Part shown: positions 1 through 9,754 of the stretch, in pieces | Layout of the letters: each line of letters opens with the position of its first letter | How positions within the stretch are numbered: position 1 is the first letter of the stretch | Source: Pseudomonas shahriarae | GTDB lineage: Bacteria; Pseudomonadota; Gammaproteobacteria; Pseudomonadales; Pseudomonadaceae | Direction: 5' to 3' | NCBI RefSeq assembly: GCF_014268455.2 | Contig: NZ_CP077085.1 | Location: 2,583,001 to 2,647,000, forward strand | DNA: 64,000 nt | Made by a program: the position numbers and the translations under genes | Notes under the pieces: model-generated | What the model was told of the DNA's origin: nothing | What the model saw: the letters and a program-made list of their open reading frames with translations, nothing else | The model's database searches: none

Positions 1-201
1 TAAATTATTCATGTATTGAATTAAATACTAAGTAAAAAGATAAATAAAGCGCAAAAAGGTCCCGTGTATAGGGGCTTTTGTAGTTGGTATAACCATATTC
101 CCTTCAGATATTTGATAAAAACAGAATAAATAACTAGTGTTCCGCGCTCGGGCTTTTTAGTCGGCGCGCCTTGGCCACGACGTTTTTTGTAAAGGGAGTT
201 G
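1..201. promoter_or_regulatory. AT-rich upstream region of the LIV operon
   Basis: This AT-rich stretch has no convincing gene and leads into the branched-chain-type ABC operon, so it probably carries the operon promoter. A small inverted repeat, TGGT-ATA-ACCA, lies at 85-95 and resembles operators of FCD-type GntR regulators. That reading is inference, because no regulator gene is visible on the left. A purine-rich ribosome site, AAAGGGAG, lies at 191-198. No clear -35/-10 pair could be fixed by eye. Confidence 0.4.
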
Positions 202-1154
202 ATGGTTCTCATGGATGCGTTTATCCAGCAACTGCTTAACGGCTTGCTGTCGGGCAGTCTCTACGCGTTGGTCGCCTTGGGTTACACCATGGTCTACGGC
301 ATTTTGCGCATCATCAACTTTGCCCATGGCGATGTGTTGATGATCGGCGCACTGGTGGGCCTGTCGGTGATCCGCGTGCTGCAGGCAGCCTGGCCGGATA
401 TGCCGCCGGTGCTGTTGCTGCTGACGGCGGCGATGATCGCCATGGCCTTTTGTGCGGTGCTGGCGGTGGTGATCGAGCGTGTTGCCTATCGGCGCTTGCG
501 CAACGCGCCGCGCCTGGCACCGTTGATCAGTGGTATCGGCGTGTCGCTGTTGTTGCAGACCGTGGCGATGCTGGTCTGGACCCGTAACCCGCAGATGTTC
601 CCGCAATTGCTGCCCCTGGAACCTATCGAAGTACTCGCTGGCGATGCCACCCACGCTGCCGTGACCAATGCCACCGCATTGACCACCATTGGCGTGGCGT
701 TAAGCCTGATGCTCGGGTTGTTGCTGTTGGTAGAGCGCACGCGCTTTGGCCGGGCCATGCGCGCCGTGGCCGAGAACCCGCAAGTGGCGAGCCTGATGGG
801 CATCAACCCGAACCGCATCATCGTCATGACCTTCGCCATCGGCGGCGCCCTGGCCGCGCTGGCGGGCATCATGATGGCCAGCAACTATGGCAGCGCGCAT
901 TTCTACATGGGCTTTTTGCCCGGGATCAAAGCGTTTACCGCGGCGGTGCTGGGCGGCATCGGCAACCTCAAGGGCGCGATGCTCGGCGGCCTGCTGCTGG
1001 GGCTGATCGAAGCCCTCGGCACCGGCTACCTGGGGGCTGCCACCAACGGTGTGTTCGGCAGCAACTACCAGGACGTGTTCGCGTTTATCGTGTTGATCGC
1101 GGTGCTGGTGTTGCGGCCCCAGGGGTTGTTGGGCGAACGATTGGCGACCCGCGC

Positions 1155-1158
<4 letters not shown>
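202..1158 (+). CDS. livH: Branched-chain-type ABC transporter permease (LivH family)
   Basis: Inner-membrane permease of a HAAT/LIV-type ABC importer, which forms the translocation channel with the LivM-like partner encoded next. The protein is about 318 residues, normal for the family, with repeated hydrophobic segments throughout and the N-terminal family signature GYTMVYGILRIINFAHGD. The start is ambiguous. ATG 202 lies just after AAAGGGAG, while ATG 211 gives the commonly seen N-terminus MDAFIQQ. The stop overlaps the livM start by ATGA, so translation is coupled. The substrate need not be leucine, because the operon runs on towards ATC and carbamoyl-amino-acid hydrolases. Confidence 0.9.
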
Positions 1159-2251
<1,093 letters not shown>

Positions 2252-2255
<4 letters not shown>

Positions 2256-3025
2256 ATCATCCGTTATTGCAGATCGAGAAGGTCAATAAACAGTTTGGCG
2301 GCGTGGCTGCGCTCGATGACGTGAGCCTGAGTATCGAGGCCGGGGAAATCTACGGCCTGATCGGGCCCAATGGCGCCGGCAAGACCACCTTCTTTAATGT
2401 GATGACGGGGCTGTACACCCCGGATTCCGGGCGCTTTCAACTCGACGGCCAGGAGTACCAGCCCACGGCGGTGCACCAGGTGGCCCGCGCCGGCATTGCG
2501 CGTACGTTCCAGAATATCCGCCTGTTCAACGCCATGAGCGCCTTGGAAAACGTCATGGTCGGGCGCCATGTGCGCACCCATAACGGCGTGTGGGCGGCCT
2601 TGAGCGGGCACTCGCGTGGGCGCGAGGAAGAGGCGCAGACCCGCGCCCATGCCCATCGCCTGCTGGCTTATGTCGGCCTCGCCGGGTTTGCCCACTACCG
2701 CGCCGACAGCCTGTCCTACGGCCATCAGCGGCGCCTGGAAATTGCCCGCGCCCTGGCCACCGAGCCGCGCCTGCTGGCCCTCGACGAGCCGGCTGCCGGG
2801 ATGAATGCCAGCGAGAAAGTGCAGCTGCGCAGCCTGCTGGAAAAGATCCGCGACGACGGCCACACCCTGCTGCTGATTGAGCATGACGTGAAGCTGGTAA
2901 TGGGCGTGTGCGACCGCATCAGCGTGCTGGACTACGGCCGCGTGATCGCCGTGGGCGCGCCTGCCGAAGTGCGCCGCCACCCGCAAGTGATCCAGGCTTA
3001 CCTGGGAGCCGGCGCCCATGTCTGA
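2252..3025 (+). CDS. livG: ABC transporter ATP-binding protein (LivG family)
   Basis: Cytoplasmic ATPase that powers the LIV-type importer, 257 residues. Walker A is GPNGAGKTT near residue 40, the signature region is LSYGHQRRLEIARAL, and Walker B is LLALDEPAAGMN. The motif RTFQNIRLF before the helical domain is typical of LivG. The start is TTG at 2252, supported by AGGAGGT at 2240-2246, and it overlaps the livM stop as TTGA. The gene overlaps livF by eight bases. Confidence 0.93.
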
Positions 3026-3734
3026 AGCGTTGTTGCAGATTGACGGCCTGAAGGTGCGCTACGGCGCCATCGAGGCGGTCAAGTCCCTGGACCTGCATAT
3101 CAATGAAGGCGAACGGGTGACGCTGATCGGTGCCAATGGCGCCGGCAAAAGCTCCAGCCTCAAGGCCCTGACCGGGTTGCTGCCGGCCGCTGCGGGGCAG
3201 ATCCGCTTTGCCGGGCGCTCGATCCTCAGCCTGGCGCCCCATGAGCGCCTGACCCTGGGCATCACCATGGTGCCCGAAGGGCGCGGCATTTTTGCGCGCA
3301 TGAGCGTGCTGGAAAACCTCCAGGCCGGGGCGTTCCTGCGCCGCGACCCGCACCAGGTGAACCTGGAAATCCGCCAGTTGTTCGAGCACTTCCCGCGCCT
3401 GGAAGAACGCTTGCAGCAATCGGCCGGCTTGCTCTCCGGGGGCGAGCAGCAGATGCTCGCCCTGGCCCGTGCGCTGCTGTCCAAGCCGCGGTTGCTGGTG
3501 CTCGACGAGCCATCCATGGGCCTGGCGCCGATCATGGTCGAAAAGCTGTTCCAGGTGATTGATGATGTCTGCCGCCAGGGCATGACCCTGCTGCTGGTAG
3601 AGCAGAATGCGCGCCTTGCGCTGCAAGTGACTGACCGCGCCTATGTGATGGACACCGGGCGCATCAGCCTCAGTGGCGCCAGCGCGCAATTGCTCGACCA
3701 CCCCGAGGTGCGCAGTGCCTACCTCGGTGAATAA
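3018..3734 (+). CDS. livF: ABC transporter ATP-binding protein (LivF family)
   Basis: Second ATPase of the importer, 238 residues. It carries Walker A GANGAGKSS, the LivF-type segment VPEGRGIFARMSVLENL, signature LSGGEQQMLALARAL and Walker B LLVLDEPSMGLAP. It pairs with the LivG-like subunit to make the heterodimeric motor. The ATG at 3018 lies inside the end of livG, indicating translational coupling. An 84-base gap then separates it from the binding-protein gene. That order (permeases, ATPases, then binding protein) is also seen in amide and urea importers of this family, so the ligand cannot be read from gene order alone. Confidence 0.93.
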   Translation: MSEALLQIDGLKVRYGAIEAVKSLDLHINEGERVTLIGANGAGKSSSLKALTGLLPAAAGQIRFAGRSILSLAPHERLTLGITMVPEGRGIFARMSVLENLQAGAFLRRDPHQVNLEIRQLFEHFPRLEERLQQSAGLLSGGEQQMLALARALLSKPRLLVLDEPSMGLAPIMVEKLFQVIDDVCRQGMTLLLVEQNARLALQVTDRAYVMDTGRISLSGASAQLLDHPEVRSAYLGE

Positions 3735-3818
3735 CCCCATAACAAACGCCACCGGACGCCCGGCGTGTTTCGCCCACCCCACAGGCCATGAGGGCCTGAT
3801 GAGAAACAGGAAAAACTG

Positions 3819-4958
3819 ATGAACAAGACTGCCCCCTTCAAACGCGTACTGTTGTTGAGCCTGGCCCTGAGCGGTGTGGCCCAGGCCGACCAGACGGTCC
3901 TGATCGGCCTGGCCGGGCCCTTGACCGGCCCGTCGGCGCGGATCGGCAAAGACCTGGAAAACGGTGCGCAACTGGCCATTGACCAGGCCAACGCCAAGCA
4001 TCCGAAAATCAACGGCGAAGCGGTCACGTACAAACTGGTCTCCGAAGACGACCAGTCCGACCCACGCACCGCCGTCACCGTGGCCCAGCGCCTGGTGGAC
4101 GAAGGCGTAGTCGGCGTGGTCGGTCACTGGAACACCGGCACCAGCATCCCGGCCGCGCGGGTCTACCATGACGCCGGGATTGCCCAAGTCGCGCCAGTGG
4201 CCACCGGTCACGCCTATACCCAGCAAGGTTTCGACACCAGTTTCCGGATCATGGGCCATGACGATGACGGCGGCCAGGTCGCCGGCGACTACGCGCTCAA
4301 GACCCTCAAGGCGCAGCGTATCGCCGTGATCGACGACCGCACCGCATTCGGCCAGGGCCTGGCGGACCAGTTCGTCAAATCCATCGAGGCCGGTGGCGCC
4401 AAGGTGGTTGCCCGTGAATACGTGGACGACAAGACCATCGACTTCAGTGCGGTGCTGACCAATATCCGTGGGCAAAACCCCGACCTGATCTTCTTTGGCG
4501 GCGTCGACTCCCAGGCTGCACCGCTGGCCCGACGCATCAAGCAGTTGGGGATCAAGGCTCCGTTGATGGGCGCGGGCGGCTTTGTCAGCCAGACCTTCCT
4601 GCAACTGGCGCAGAACGAAGGCGAGGGCGTAATCGCCCTGGAGCCGGGCCTGGCCGTGGCACAGATGCCGGGTGGCAAGGCCTTTGAAGACGCCTACAAG
4701 GCGCGTTTCAAGAGCAATATCGAGCTGCATGCGCCGTTTGCCTATGACGGTGTCGGCGTGCTGATCGCCGCCATCGAACAGGCCAACTCCACCGACTCGC
4801 AGAAGTACCTGCCGGTCCTACGCGCCATCAGCTATCCGGGCGTGACCGGGACCCTCGCGTTCGATGCCCAGGGCAATCTACAGAACCCGTCGTTCACCGT
4901 TTACCAGGTCAAGGCCAATCAATGGCAGCCGGTAAGCGTGGCTGGCGGCAAAAAGTAA
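3819..4958 (+). CDS. Periplasmic substrate-binding protein of LIV-type ABC transporter
   Basis: Periplasmic receptor that captures ligand and delivers it to the permeases encoded upstream. The 379-residue protein starts with a signal peptide (KR, hydrophobic stretch, cleavage after GVAQA around residue 23). A type I periplasmic-binding fold of the Peripla_BP_6 (LivK) class follows, recognisable from IGLAGPLTGPSARIGKD and the VVGHWNTGTSIPAARVY region. Its mature start is DQTVLIG. The ligand cannot be assigned from sequence. The downstream hydrolases suggest a sulfur heterocycle, carbamoyl-amino acid or amide rather than plain leucine, but that is inference from position. Confidence 0.88.
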   Translation: MNKTAPFKRVLLLSLALSGVAQADQTVLIGLAGPLTGPSARIGKDLENGAQLAIDQANAKHPKINGEAVTYKLVSEDDQSDPRTAVTVAQRLVDEGVVGVVGHWNTGTSIPAARVYHDAGIAQVAPVATGHAYTQQGFDTSFRIMGHDDDGGQVAGDYALKTLKAQRIAVIDDRTAFGQGLADQFVKSIEAGGAKVVAREYVDDKTIDFSAVLTNIRGQNPDLIFFGGVDSQAAPLARRIKQLGIKAPLMGAGGFVSQTFLQLAQNEGEGVIALEPGLAVAQMPGGKAFEDAYKARFKSNIELHAPFAYDGVGVLIAAIEQANSTDSQKYLPVLRAISYPGVTGTLAFDAQGNLQNPSFTVYQVKANQWQPVSVAGGKK

Positions 4959-4991
4959 CGCGCTGGATCTAAGCGTAGGAGCGTCCCAAGT

Positions 4992-5022
4992 GGGAGCTGT
5001 CTCACCCGGCGAGACAGCTCCC
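4992..5022. terminator. Perfect 12-bp hairpin between binding protein and ATC hydrolase genes
   Basis: GGGAGCTGTCTC at 4992-5003 and GAGACAGCTCCC at 5011-5022 form a perfect 12-bp stem with a 7-base loop. No T-tract follows, so it is more likely an mRNA-stabilising or attenuating hairpin, or a REP-like palindrome, than a strong terminator. It would let the transporter be made in excess over the hydrolases. Confidence 0.6.
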
Positions 5023-5074
5023 CCATGTGGAGCACCAACATTGGATCTTCGTAGCCATTTGAATGAGGCACGCA

Positions 5075-5566
5075 ATGAGCAAACTCGAAGGTGAACTGGG
5101 CATCCTGGCCCGCCGGCGCATCGAAGCCGAGATCATCAAGCCGATCTACGAAATCCTCGTGCGCGAGCAGGGCAAGGCCTTTGCCGCAGCGGTGATTGGC
5201 GAAGCGGTGGGCAACGCCGCGATCCAGGCCGGCAAGCATTTTGCCGCCCAGGAAGAGCAGGGCGCCGACCTCAAGAGCTTCGTTGAGCTGCAAGTGCTGT
5301 GGGAAAAGGACGACGCGCTGAAAGTCGAGATCATCGCCAGCGACGCCGAGCATTACGACTATGACGTCAAGCGCTGCCGCTATGCCGAGATGTACCATGA
5401 GATGGGCCTGGGCGAGATCGGCCACCTGTTGTCGTGCAACCGCGACGAGCTGTTTATCGTCGGCTACAACCCCAATATTGAATTGACGCGCACCCAGACC
5501 ATCATGGGCGGCGCGCCAAGCTGTGACTTCCGCTACCACGCCAAGCCCCGGGAGCCGCGCTCGTGA
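5075..5566 (+). CDS. atcB: L-2-amino-thiazoline-4-carboxylic acid (ATC) hydrolase family protein
   Basis: Predicted to open the thiazoline ring of L-ATC to N-carbamoyl-L-cysteine, the first step of the Pseudomonas ATC-to-cysteine pathway. The protein is 163 residues, single-domain, without signal peptide, so cytoplasmic. The family shows in the C-terminal half: conserved cysteine in VKRCRYAEMYHEMGLGEIGHLLSC and the tail LTRTQTIMGGAPSCDFRY. ATG 5075 is preferred over ATG 5063 because GAGG at 5065-5068 sits six bases upstream. Its stop overlaps the start of the next hydrolase gene as GTGA. Family assignment is from remembered motifs; ATC itself as substrate is inference, since the family also includes uncharacterised members. 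Confidence 0.75.
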   Translation: MSKLEGELGILARRRIEAEIIKPIYEILVREQGKAFAAAVIGEAVGNAAIQAGKHFAAQEEQGADLKSFVELQVLWEKDDALKVEIIASDAEHYDYDVKRCRYAEMYHEMGLGEIGHLLSCNRDELFIVGYNPNIELTRTQTIMGGAPSCDFRYHAKPREPRS

Positions 5567-6798
5567 GCGCCCTGGCCCGGGTCAACGGCGAGCGCCTGTG
5601 GGACTCGCTGATGGAAATGGCGCAGATCGGCGGCACGCCCAAGGGCGGCGTCTCGCGCCTGGCCCTGACCGACGAAGACCGGCGCGGCCGCGACCTGTTC
5701 GTGGCCTGGTGCACGGCGGCCGGGTGCAGCATCCGTGTGGACGCCATGGGCAATATCTTCGCCCGCCGCGCCGGCCGGCATGAGCACCTGGCCCCGGTGC
5801 TGACCGGCTCCCACGGTGACTCACAACCGGCGGGCGGCAAGTTCGATGGCATCTACGGCGTACTCGCCGGCCTGGAAGTGCTGCGCACCTTGAACGACCT
5901 GGGCATCGAGACCGACCGGCCGATCGAGGTGGTCAACTGGACCAACGAAGAAGGCTCGCGCTTTGCCCCGGCGATGATTGCTTCGGGGGTGTATGCCGGG
6001 GTGTTCGACCTGGAGTACGGCTTGTCCCGCGAAGACAAGGCTGGTGTAAGCATCGGCCAGGCACTGCAACAGATCGGCTACGCCGGCCCGCACCCTGTGG
6101 GCGGCCAGGCGGTGCATGCGGCGTATGAACTGCATATCGAGCAAGGCCCGATCCTTGAGGCCCAGGACCTGACCATCGGTGTGGTCACCGGCGCCCAGGG
6201 CCAGCGTTGGTATGAAGTCGAGCTGAGCGGGCGCAGTGCCCATGCCGGCACCACGCCCATGGATCACCGCCTGGATGCACTGCTGGGTTTTGCCCGGGTG
6301 GTGGAGGCGGTCAACCAGATCGGCCTGGCCCAAGGCGCCGAAGGGCGGGCAACGGTGGGCATGGCCAATATCTTCCCCAACTCACGCAACGTGGTGCCGG
6401 GGCGGGTGTTTTTCAGCGTCGAGTTCCGCCATCCCGATGAAGCGGTGCTGGCCGTGCAGGATCAGCAACTGCACGCAGCAGTGGCGCGCATCGCCGAGGG
6501 GATTGGCTTGCAGGCCAGCGTCAAGCAGATCTTCCAGTACGCACCGATTGCCTTCGACAAAGACTGCGTGGACGTGGTGCAGGCTGCGGCCGAGGCCTTG
6601 GGCTATAGCCATCGGCGCATGATTTCCGGAGCCGGGCATGATGCCTGCTACCTGAACCAGGTCGCGCCGACGGCGATGATTTTTGTGCCGTGTGTGGATG
6701 GCTTGAGCCATAACGAGGCGGAAGAGATCCATCCGCACTGGTCCACAGCGGGGGCGGATGTGTTGTTGCAGGCGATTCTGGCTTCGTCAGGCGAATAG
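5563..6798 (+). CDS. atcC: Zn-dependent N-carbamoyl-L-amino-acid hydrolase (M20 hydantoinase/carbamoylase family)
   Basis: Predicted amidohydrolase that removes the carbamoyl group from an N-carbamoyl-L-amino acid, here plausibly N-carbamoyl-L-cysteine giving L-cysteine, CO2 and ammonia. The 411-residue protein shows the family metal and substrate motifs: GSHGDSQPAGGKFDGIYGV near residue 86, WTNEEGSRFAPAM near 126, ELHIEQGPILE near 190, the dimerisation-domain GRSAHAGTTPM near 227, and the C-terminal SGAGHDACYLN. It starts with GTG at 5563, overlapping the ATC-hydrolase stop by four bases. Allantoate amidohydrolase or beta-ureidopropionase are alternatives in the same family; the coupled ATC-hydrolase gene favours the cysteine route. 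Confidence 0.85.
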   Translation: MSALARVNGERLWDSLMEMAQIGGTPKGGVSRLALTDEDRRGRDLFVAWCTAAGCSIRVDAMGNIFARRAGRHEHLAPVLTGSHGDSQPAGGKFDGIYGVLAGLEVLRTLNDLGIETDRPIEVVNWTNEEGSRFAPAMIASGVYAGVFDLEYGLSREDKAGVSIGQALQQIGYAGPHPVGGQAVHAAYELHIEQGPILEAQDLTIGVVTGAQGQRWYEVELSGRSAHAGTTPMDHRLDALLGFARVVEAVNQIGLAQGAEGRATVGMANIFPNSRNVVPGRVFFSVEFRHPDEAVLAVQDQQLHAAVARIAEGIGLQASVKQIFQYAPIAFDKDCVDVVQAAAEALGYSHRRMISGAGHDACYLNQVAPTAMIFVPCVDGLSHNEAEEIHPHWSTAGADVLLQAILASSGE

Positions 6799-6803
6799 GC
6801 TGA

Positions 6804-6835
6804 AGACCTGATCCCACATTCAACCTGTGGGGTCT
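6804..6835. terminator. Bidirectional hairpin between convergent genes
   Basis: AGACC at 6804-6808, CCCACA at 6813-6818, TGTGGG at 6826-6831 and a matching GGTCT at 6831-6835 can fold into a stem in the short gap between the carbamoylase and the convergent amidase gene. There is no long T-run, so confidence is moderate. Confidence 0.5.
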
Positions 6836-6840
6836 TGCCC

Positions 6841-8196
6841 TCACTCCCGCACAAACAGCCTGCTCATCAGTTGCAACAGCCGATCATCCGCGCCAGCGGC
6901 GCCAATCACCTGCAACCCCACCGGCATGCCCCTCACGTGCCCCACCGGCAGGCTGAGCGCGGGGAGGCCGGTGAGGTTCCAGGCACTGGTATAGCTGAGC
7001 ACGGCGGCGCGTACATCAATGTCCTGTTCGCCCACCCGCACCTTGCGTGCATTCACCTCGGTCGCGGTAATCGGCACGCTGGGCGAAACCAGCAAGTCAT
7101 ACTGTTCGAACAGGCGCGCCATCGCCGCTTTGTACCGCGCCTGGCTGGCCTGTGCGCGAATGTATTGCCAGCCTCTGACTTCCTCCGATACCTCAAGACG
7201 CTCGCGTACCTCCTGTTCAAACTTATGCGGCGCATCCCGCATGCGTTCGGCATGCACCTCGAAGGCCTCGGCACGTTGCAGTGTCAGCAGGGTGTCTTTC
7301 ATGCCCGCCGCCAGGTGGTGCAGTTCGTCGGTCTCCTGCAGTGCGTCGCCAAACAGCTGCTGCGCCGCCCCATAGACCTGCTGATGCACGTCGGCGTCGA
7401 CCGGGCCGAAGCTGGGGCAAGTCATCCAGCCCACCCGCAGCGGCTGCGGGTGGGTTGCAGGCGTACCGGCGCGTCCGGCCAACACCTCGAACAACAGGCG
7501 CGCATCTTCGACATGGTTGGCGATGGGGCCTACGTGGTCGAGGCTCGATGACAGCGGGAACACCCCGTCCACCGGCACGCAGGCAAACGAGGGCTTGAAA
7601 CCGACCGTGCCGCACAAGGCCGAAGGGATCCGGATCGAGCCGCCGGTGTCGGTGCCTAGGGCCAGCGGCACCATGCCGCTGGCCACCGCCGCGGCACTGC
7701 CGGCGCTGGAGCCGCCAGTGATGCAACGGGCATCCCACGGGTTGCGTGCAGCACCTTGCAACGAGCGGTCGCCGGTCGGGCCGTAGGCGAATTCGTGGGT
7801 CAGGGTCTTGCCGATAATCACCGCCCCGGCTTCGCGCACCCGGTGTACGCACAGGGCATCGCGGTCCGGCTGGAAACCCTCGAAATGCGCGGAGCCGTAG
7901 GTGGTGATGTAGTCAAACGTGTCGATGTTATCTTTGACCGCGACCGGCATGCCGTGCAGCGGGCCCAGGTCCAGGCCTTGGGCCAACAGCGCGTCGGCCT
8001 TGCGCGCCTGGGCCAGGGCGACGCAGGCATCGACTTGAACGAACGCATTTAACCGCGGATTCAAGCGCTCGATGCTGTCCAGGGCGGCTTGCGTCAGCTC
8101 GACACTGGTCACGCTGCCAGCCCGCAGGCGCGCGGCCAGCGTGATGATCGACTGACCGCAAAAATATCCAGCGTGGGTAGGCTTCACCAGGCTCAT
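6841..8196 (-). CDS. Amidase-signature family amidase
   Basis: Cytoplasmic amide hydrolase of the amidase-signature family, 451 residues. The Ser-cisSer-Lys triad is readable: Lys88 in MPVAVKDNID, the cis-Ser near 163 in ITGGSSAGSAAA, and the nucleophile Ser187 in GTDTGGSIRIP. The length fits AtzF-like or plain amidases rather than GatA. It lies 13 bases downstream of the MFS transporter gene on the same strand, so the two probably form an operon importing and hydrolysing one amide. The LacI regulator across the divergent promoter likely controls both. The substrate is unknown. Confidence 0.9.
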   Translation of the reverse strand: MSLVKPTHAGYFCGQSIITLAARLRAGSVTSVELTQAALDSIERLNPRLNAFVQVDACVALAQARKADALLAQGLDLGPLHGMPVAVKDNIDTFDYITTYGSAHFEGFQPDRDALCVHRVREAGAVIIGKTLTHEFAYGPTGDRSLQGAARNPWDARCITGGSSAGSAAAVASGMVPLALGTDTGGSIRIPSALCGTVGFKPSFACVPVDGVFPLSSSLDHVGPIANHVEDARLLFEVLAGRAGTPATHPQPLRVGWMTCPSFGPVDADVHQQVYGAAQQLFGDALQETDELHHLAAGMKDTLLTLQRAEAFEVHAERMRDAPHKFEQEVRERLEVSEEVRGWQYIRAQASQARYKAAMARLFEQYDLLVSPSVPITATEVNARKVRVGEQDIDVRAAVLSYTSAWNLTGLPALSLPVGHVRGMPVGLQVIGAAGADDRLLQLMSRLFVRE

Positions 8197-8209
8197 ATAA
8201 ACAACTCCA

Positions 8210-9541
8210 TCAAACAGCTGCGGGTACAGAGGGTGGGGCGACCTGGCGACCGCCTGGGCGCACCATCAGCATTGCGCTCATGCCCAGCGCCGTGGCCACT
8301 GCGGCGGCCACGAACATCGACGAATAGCCGTAATGCACGGTCAGGTAGCCCGTGAGCATCGGGGCGATAAACGAAGCGGTGTTGGCGATAAAGTGCGTCA
8401 TGCCGCTGTAGGCGCCAACCCGATTGGACGGCGCAGTGTCGATCACCACGGCCCAGTAGACCGAGTTGGGCAGGGCGTTCAAGGCGTTGGCCAACGTCAT
8501 CAAGGCAATCACGCCCCAGACGGTCTGGGCCTGGGACACCATGATGAAACACAGGGTTGTCAGCAGCAGGCAGGTCGCGGCCAGCCAACTGCGGGCGACT
8601 TTCAGGTTGCCGGTGCGGCGCAGCAGCCAGTCCGATATTTTGCCGCCCAGCAGCACGGTGAAGCAGGCGCCGGTCCACGGGATCATGCCCATGTACCACA
8701 GCGACGACAGGTTGTAGTGGAACTCATCCTGCAGGTATTTGGGGGTCCAGGTCAGCAGCAGGAACGTCACGTACACAAACGAGAAGTAACCGACGGCATT
8801 GAGCAGCAGGTCCTTGTTCTTGAAGAAGTGCCAGACCGGCGCGACGCTGGTGGTGGGGGTCGAGGCATTAGAGGCTTCGGCGCGCTCTTTACGCAGGAAG
8901 TCGAGTTCGGCCTTGGACACCCGCGGGTTTTCATCCGGGGTGTTGGTGAAACGGGTCATGAAATAGATCAGCAGCGCCAGACTGGCCACGCCCAGCACCA
9001 CGAACATACTGCGCCAGCTGCCGGTCAGGGTTTGCAGGCCCACGGCCACCGGTGCGGTGAGCAGTGCCCCCAAGGGGGTGCTGAGCAGGCCGACCGAAAC
9101 CACAAAACCGCGCTCCTTGGGCGTGGCCCAGTTGGCCACGCTCTTGTTGATCACCGAGTACGCCGGACCTTCGGCAAACCCGAACATCACGCGGATCGTG
9201 GCGAAACCGGCCATGGCCGAGCCGCCGAGGAACGCCAGCCCGAAGTCACCGGCAAAGGCCGTGGCAATTTCAAAGATCGACCACGTGGCGCCGGCGATCA
9301 GCCAGATGCGCTTGGCACCAAAACGGTCGGCCAGAATGCCACCGACCAATGCCCCCAGGATGTAGCCGTAGCCGAAGTAACCCAGCACGTTGCCCCAGTC
9401 GGCCTTGTCGAAACCGTACTCGGGCAGAATGCTCGCCGACGCATAGGCAATCGCGCCGCGGTCGATGTAGTTGAGCAGTGCCATCAGCATGATCAGGAAG
9501 AAAATCTGGTAGCGGAAAGACGGAATAGCGGGGCTGTTCAT
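8210..9541 (-). CDS. MFS transporter, anion:cation symporter-like
   Basis: Inner-membrane major facilitator of about 443 residues with twelve predicted helices, resembling the ACS (glucarate/hexuronate/phthalate permease) family. N-terminal NYIDRGAIAYASASI and GYGYILGALVGGILADRFGAKR are typical. ATG 9541 (MNSPAIPSFR) is chosen; a TTG twelve codons upstream is possible but would add a hydrophilic tail. It probably takes up the acid or amide that the downstream amidase attacks. Two LacI-type palindromes lie between this gene and the divergent lacI-family gene, so repression by that product is likely. Confidence 0.88.
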   Translation of the reverse strand: MNSPAIPSFRYQIFFLIMLMALLNYIDRGAIAYASASILPEYGFDKADWGNVLGYFGYGYILGALVGGILADRFGAKRIWLIAGATWSIFEIATAFAGDFGLAFLGGSAMAGFATIRVMFGFAEGPAYSVINKSVANWATPKERGFVVSVGLLSTPLGALLTAPVAVGLQTLTGSWRSMFVVLGVASLALLIYFMTRFTNTPDENPRVSKAELDFLRKERAEASNASTPTTSVAPVWHFFKNKDLLLNAVGYFSFVYVTFLLLTWTPKYLQDEFHYNLSSLWYMGMIPWTGACFTVLLGGKISDWLLRRTGNLKVARSWLAATCLLLTTLCFIMVSQAQTVWGVIALMTLANALNALPNSVYWAVVIDTAPSNRVGAYSGMTHFIANTASFIAPMLTGYLTVHYGYSSMFVAAAVATALGMSAMLMVRPGGRQVAPPSVPAAV

Positions 9542-9613
9542 AGGGATCTGACTCTTCAAAATGATGGCAGAAGTCAAAAAGTCGGCCGCGTCCGGCGTAT
9601 TTTTTATTGTTTG

Positions 9614-9627
9614 CCCAAACGTTTGGG
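9614..9627. promoter_or_regulatory. LacI-family operator, perfect 14-bp palindrome
   Basis: CCCAAACGTTTGGG is a perfect palindrome with the central CG typical of LacI/GalR-family operators. It lies in the divergent intergenic region between the MFS transporter and the lacI-type gene, and is the stronger of two sites whose centres are 45 bp apart. Confidence 0.8.
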
Positions 9628-9660
9628 TTGGCGAAATGTAAGGCTCGTAAAAATTTTAGT

Positions 9661-9670
9661 CAAACGTTTG
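9661..9670. promoter_or_regulatory. Second LacI-family operator
   Basis: CAAACGTTTG repeats the core of the 9614 palindrome and is followed by GG, so the right half matches CAAACGTTTGGG while the left outer bases differ. The 45-bp spacing, close to four helical turns, would suit a tetramer or two dimers on one face of the DNA and could cover both divergent promoters. Confidence 0.75.
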
Positions 9671-9754
9671 GGTAAAAATTTACCTGCGGCTGCGACACGC
9701 CCGTTCGGGTAGAATCTGCGCGCTAAATATCAGACAGTTGGAAGCCTCTCCACC

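Noticed and set aside
2919..4730. Minus-strand open frame of about 603 residues opposite livF and the binding-protein gene
   Set aside because: Shadow of strongly supported genes on the plus strand. No recognisable domain, and composition is that of an antisense frame.
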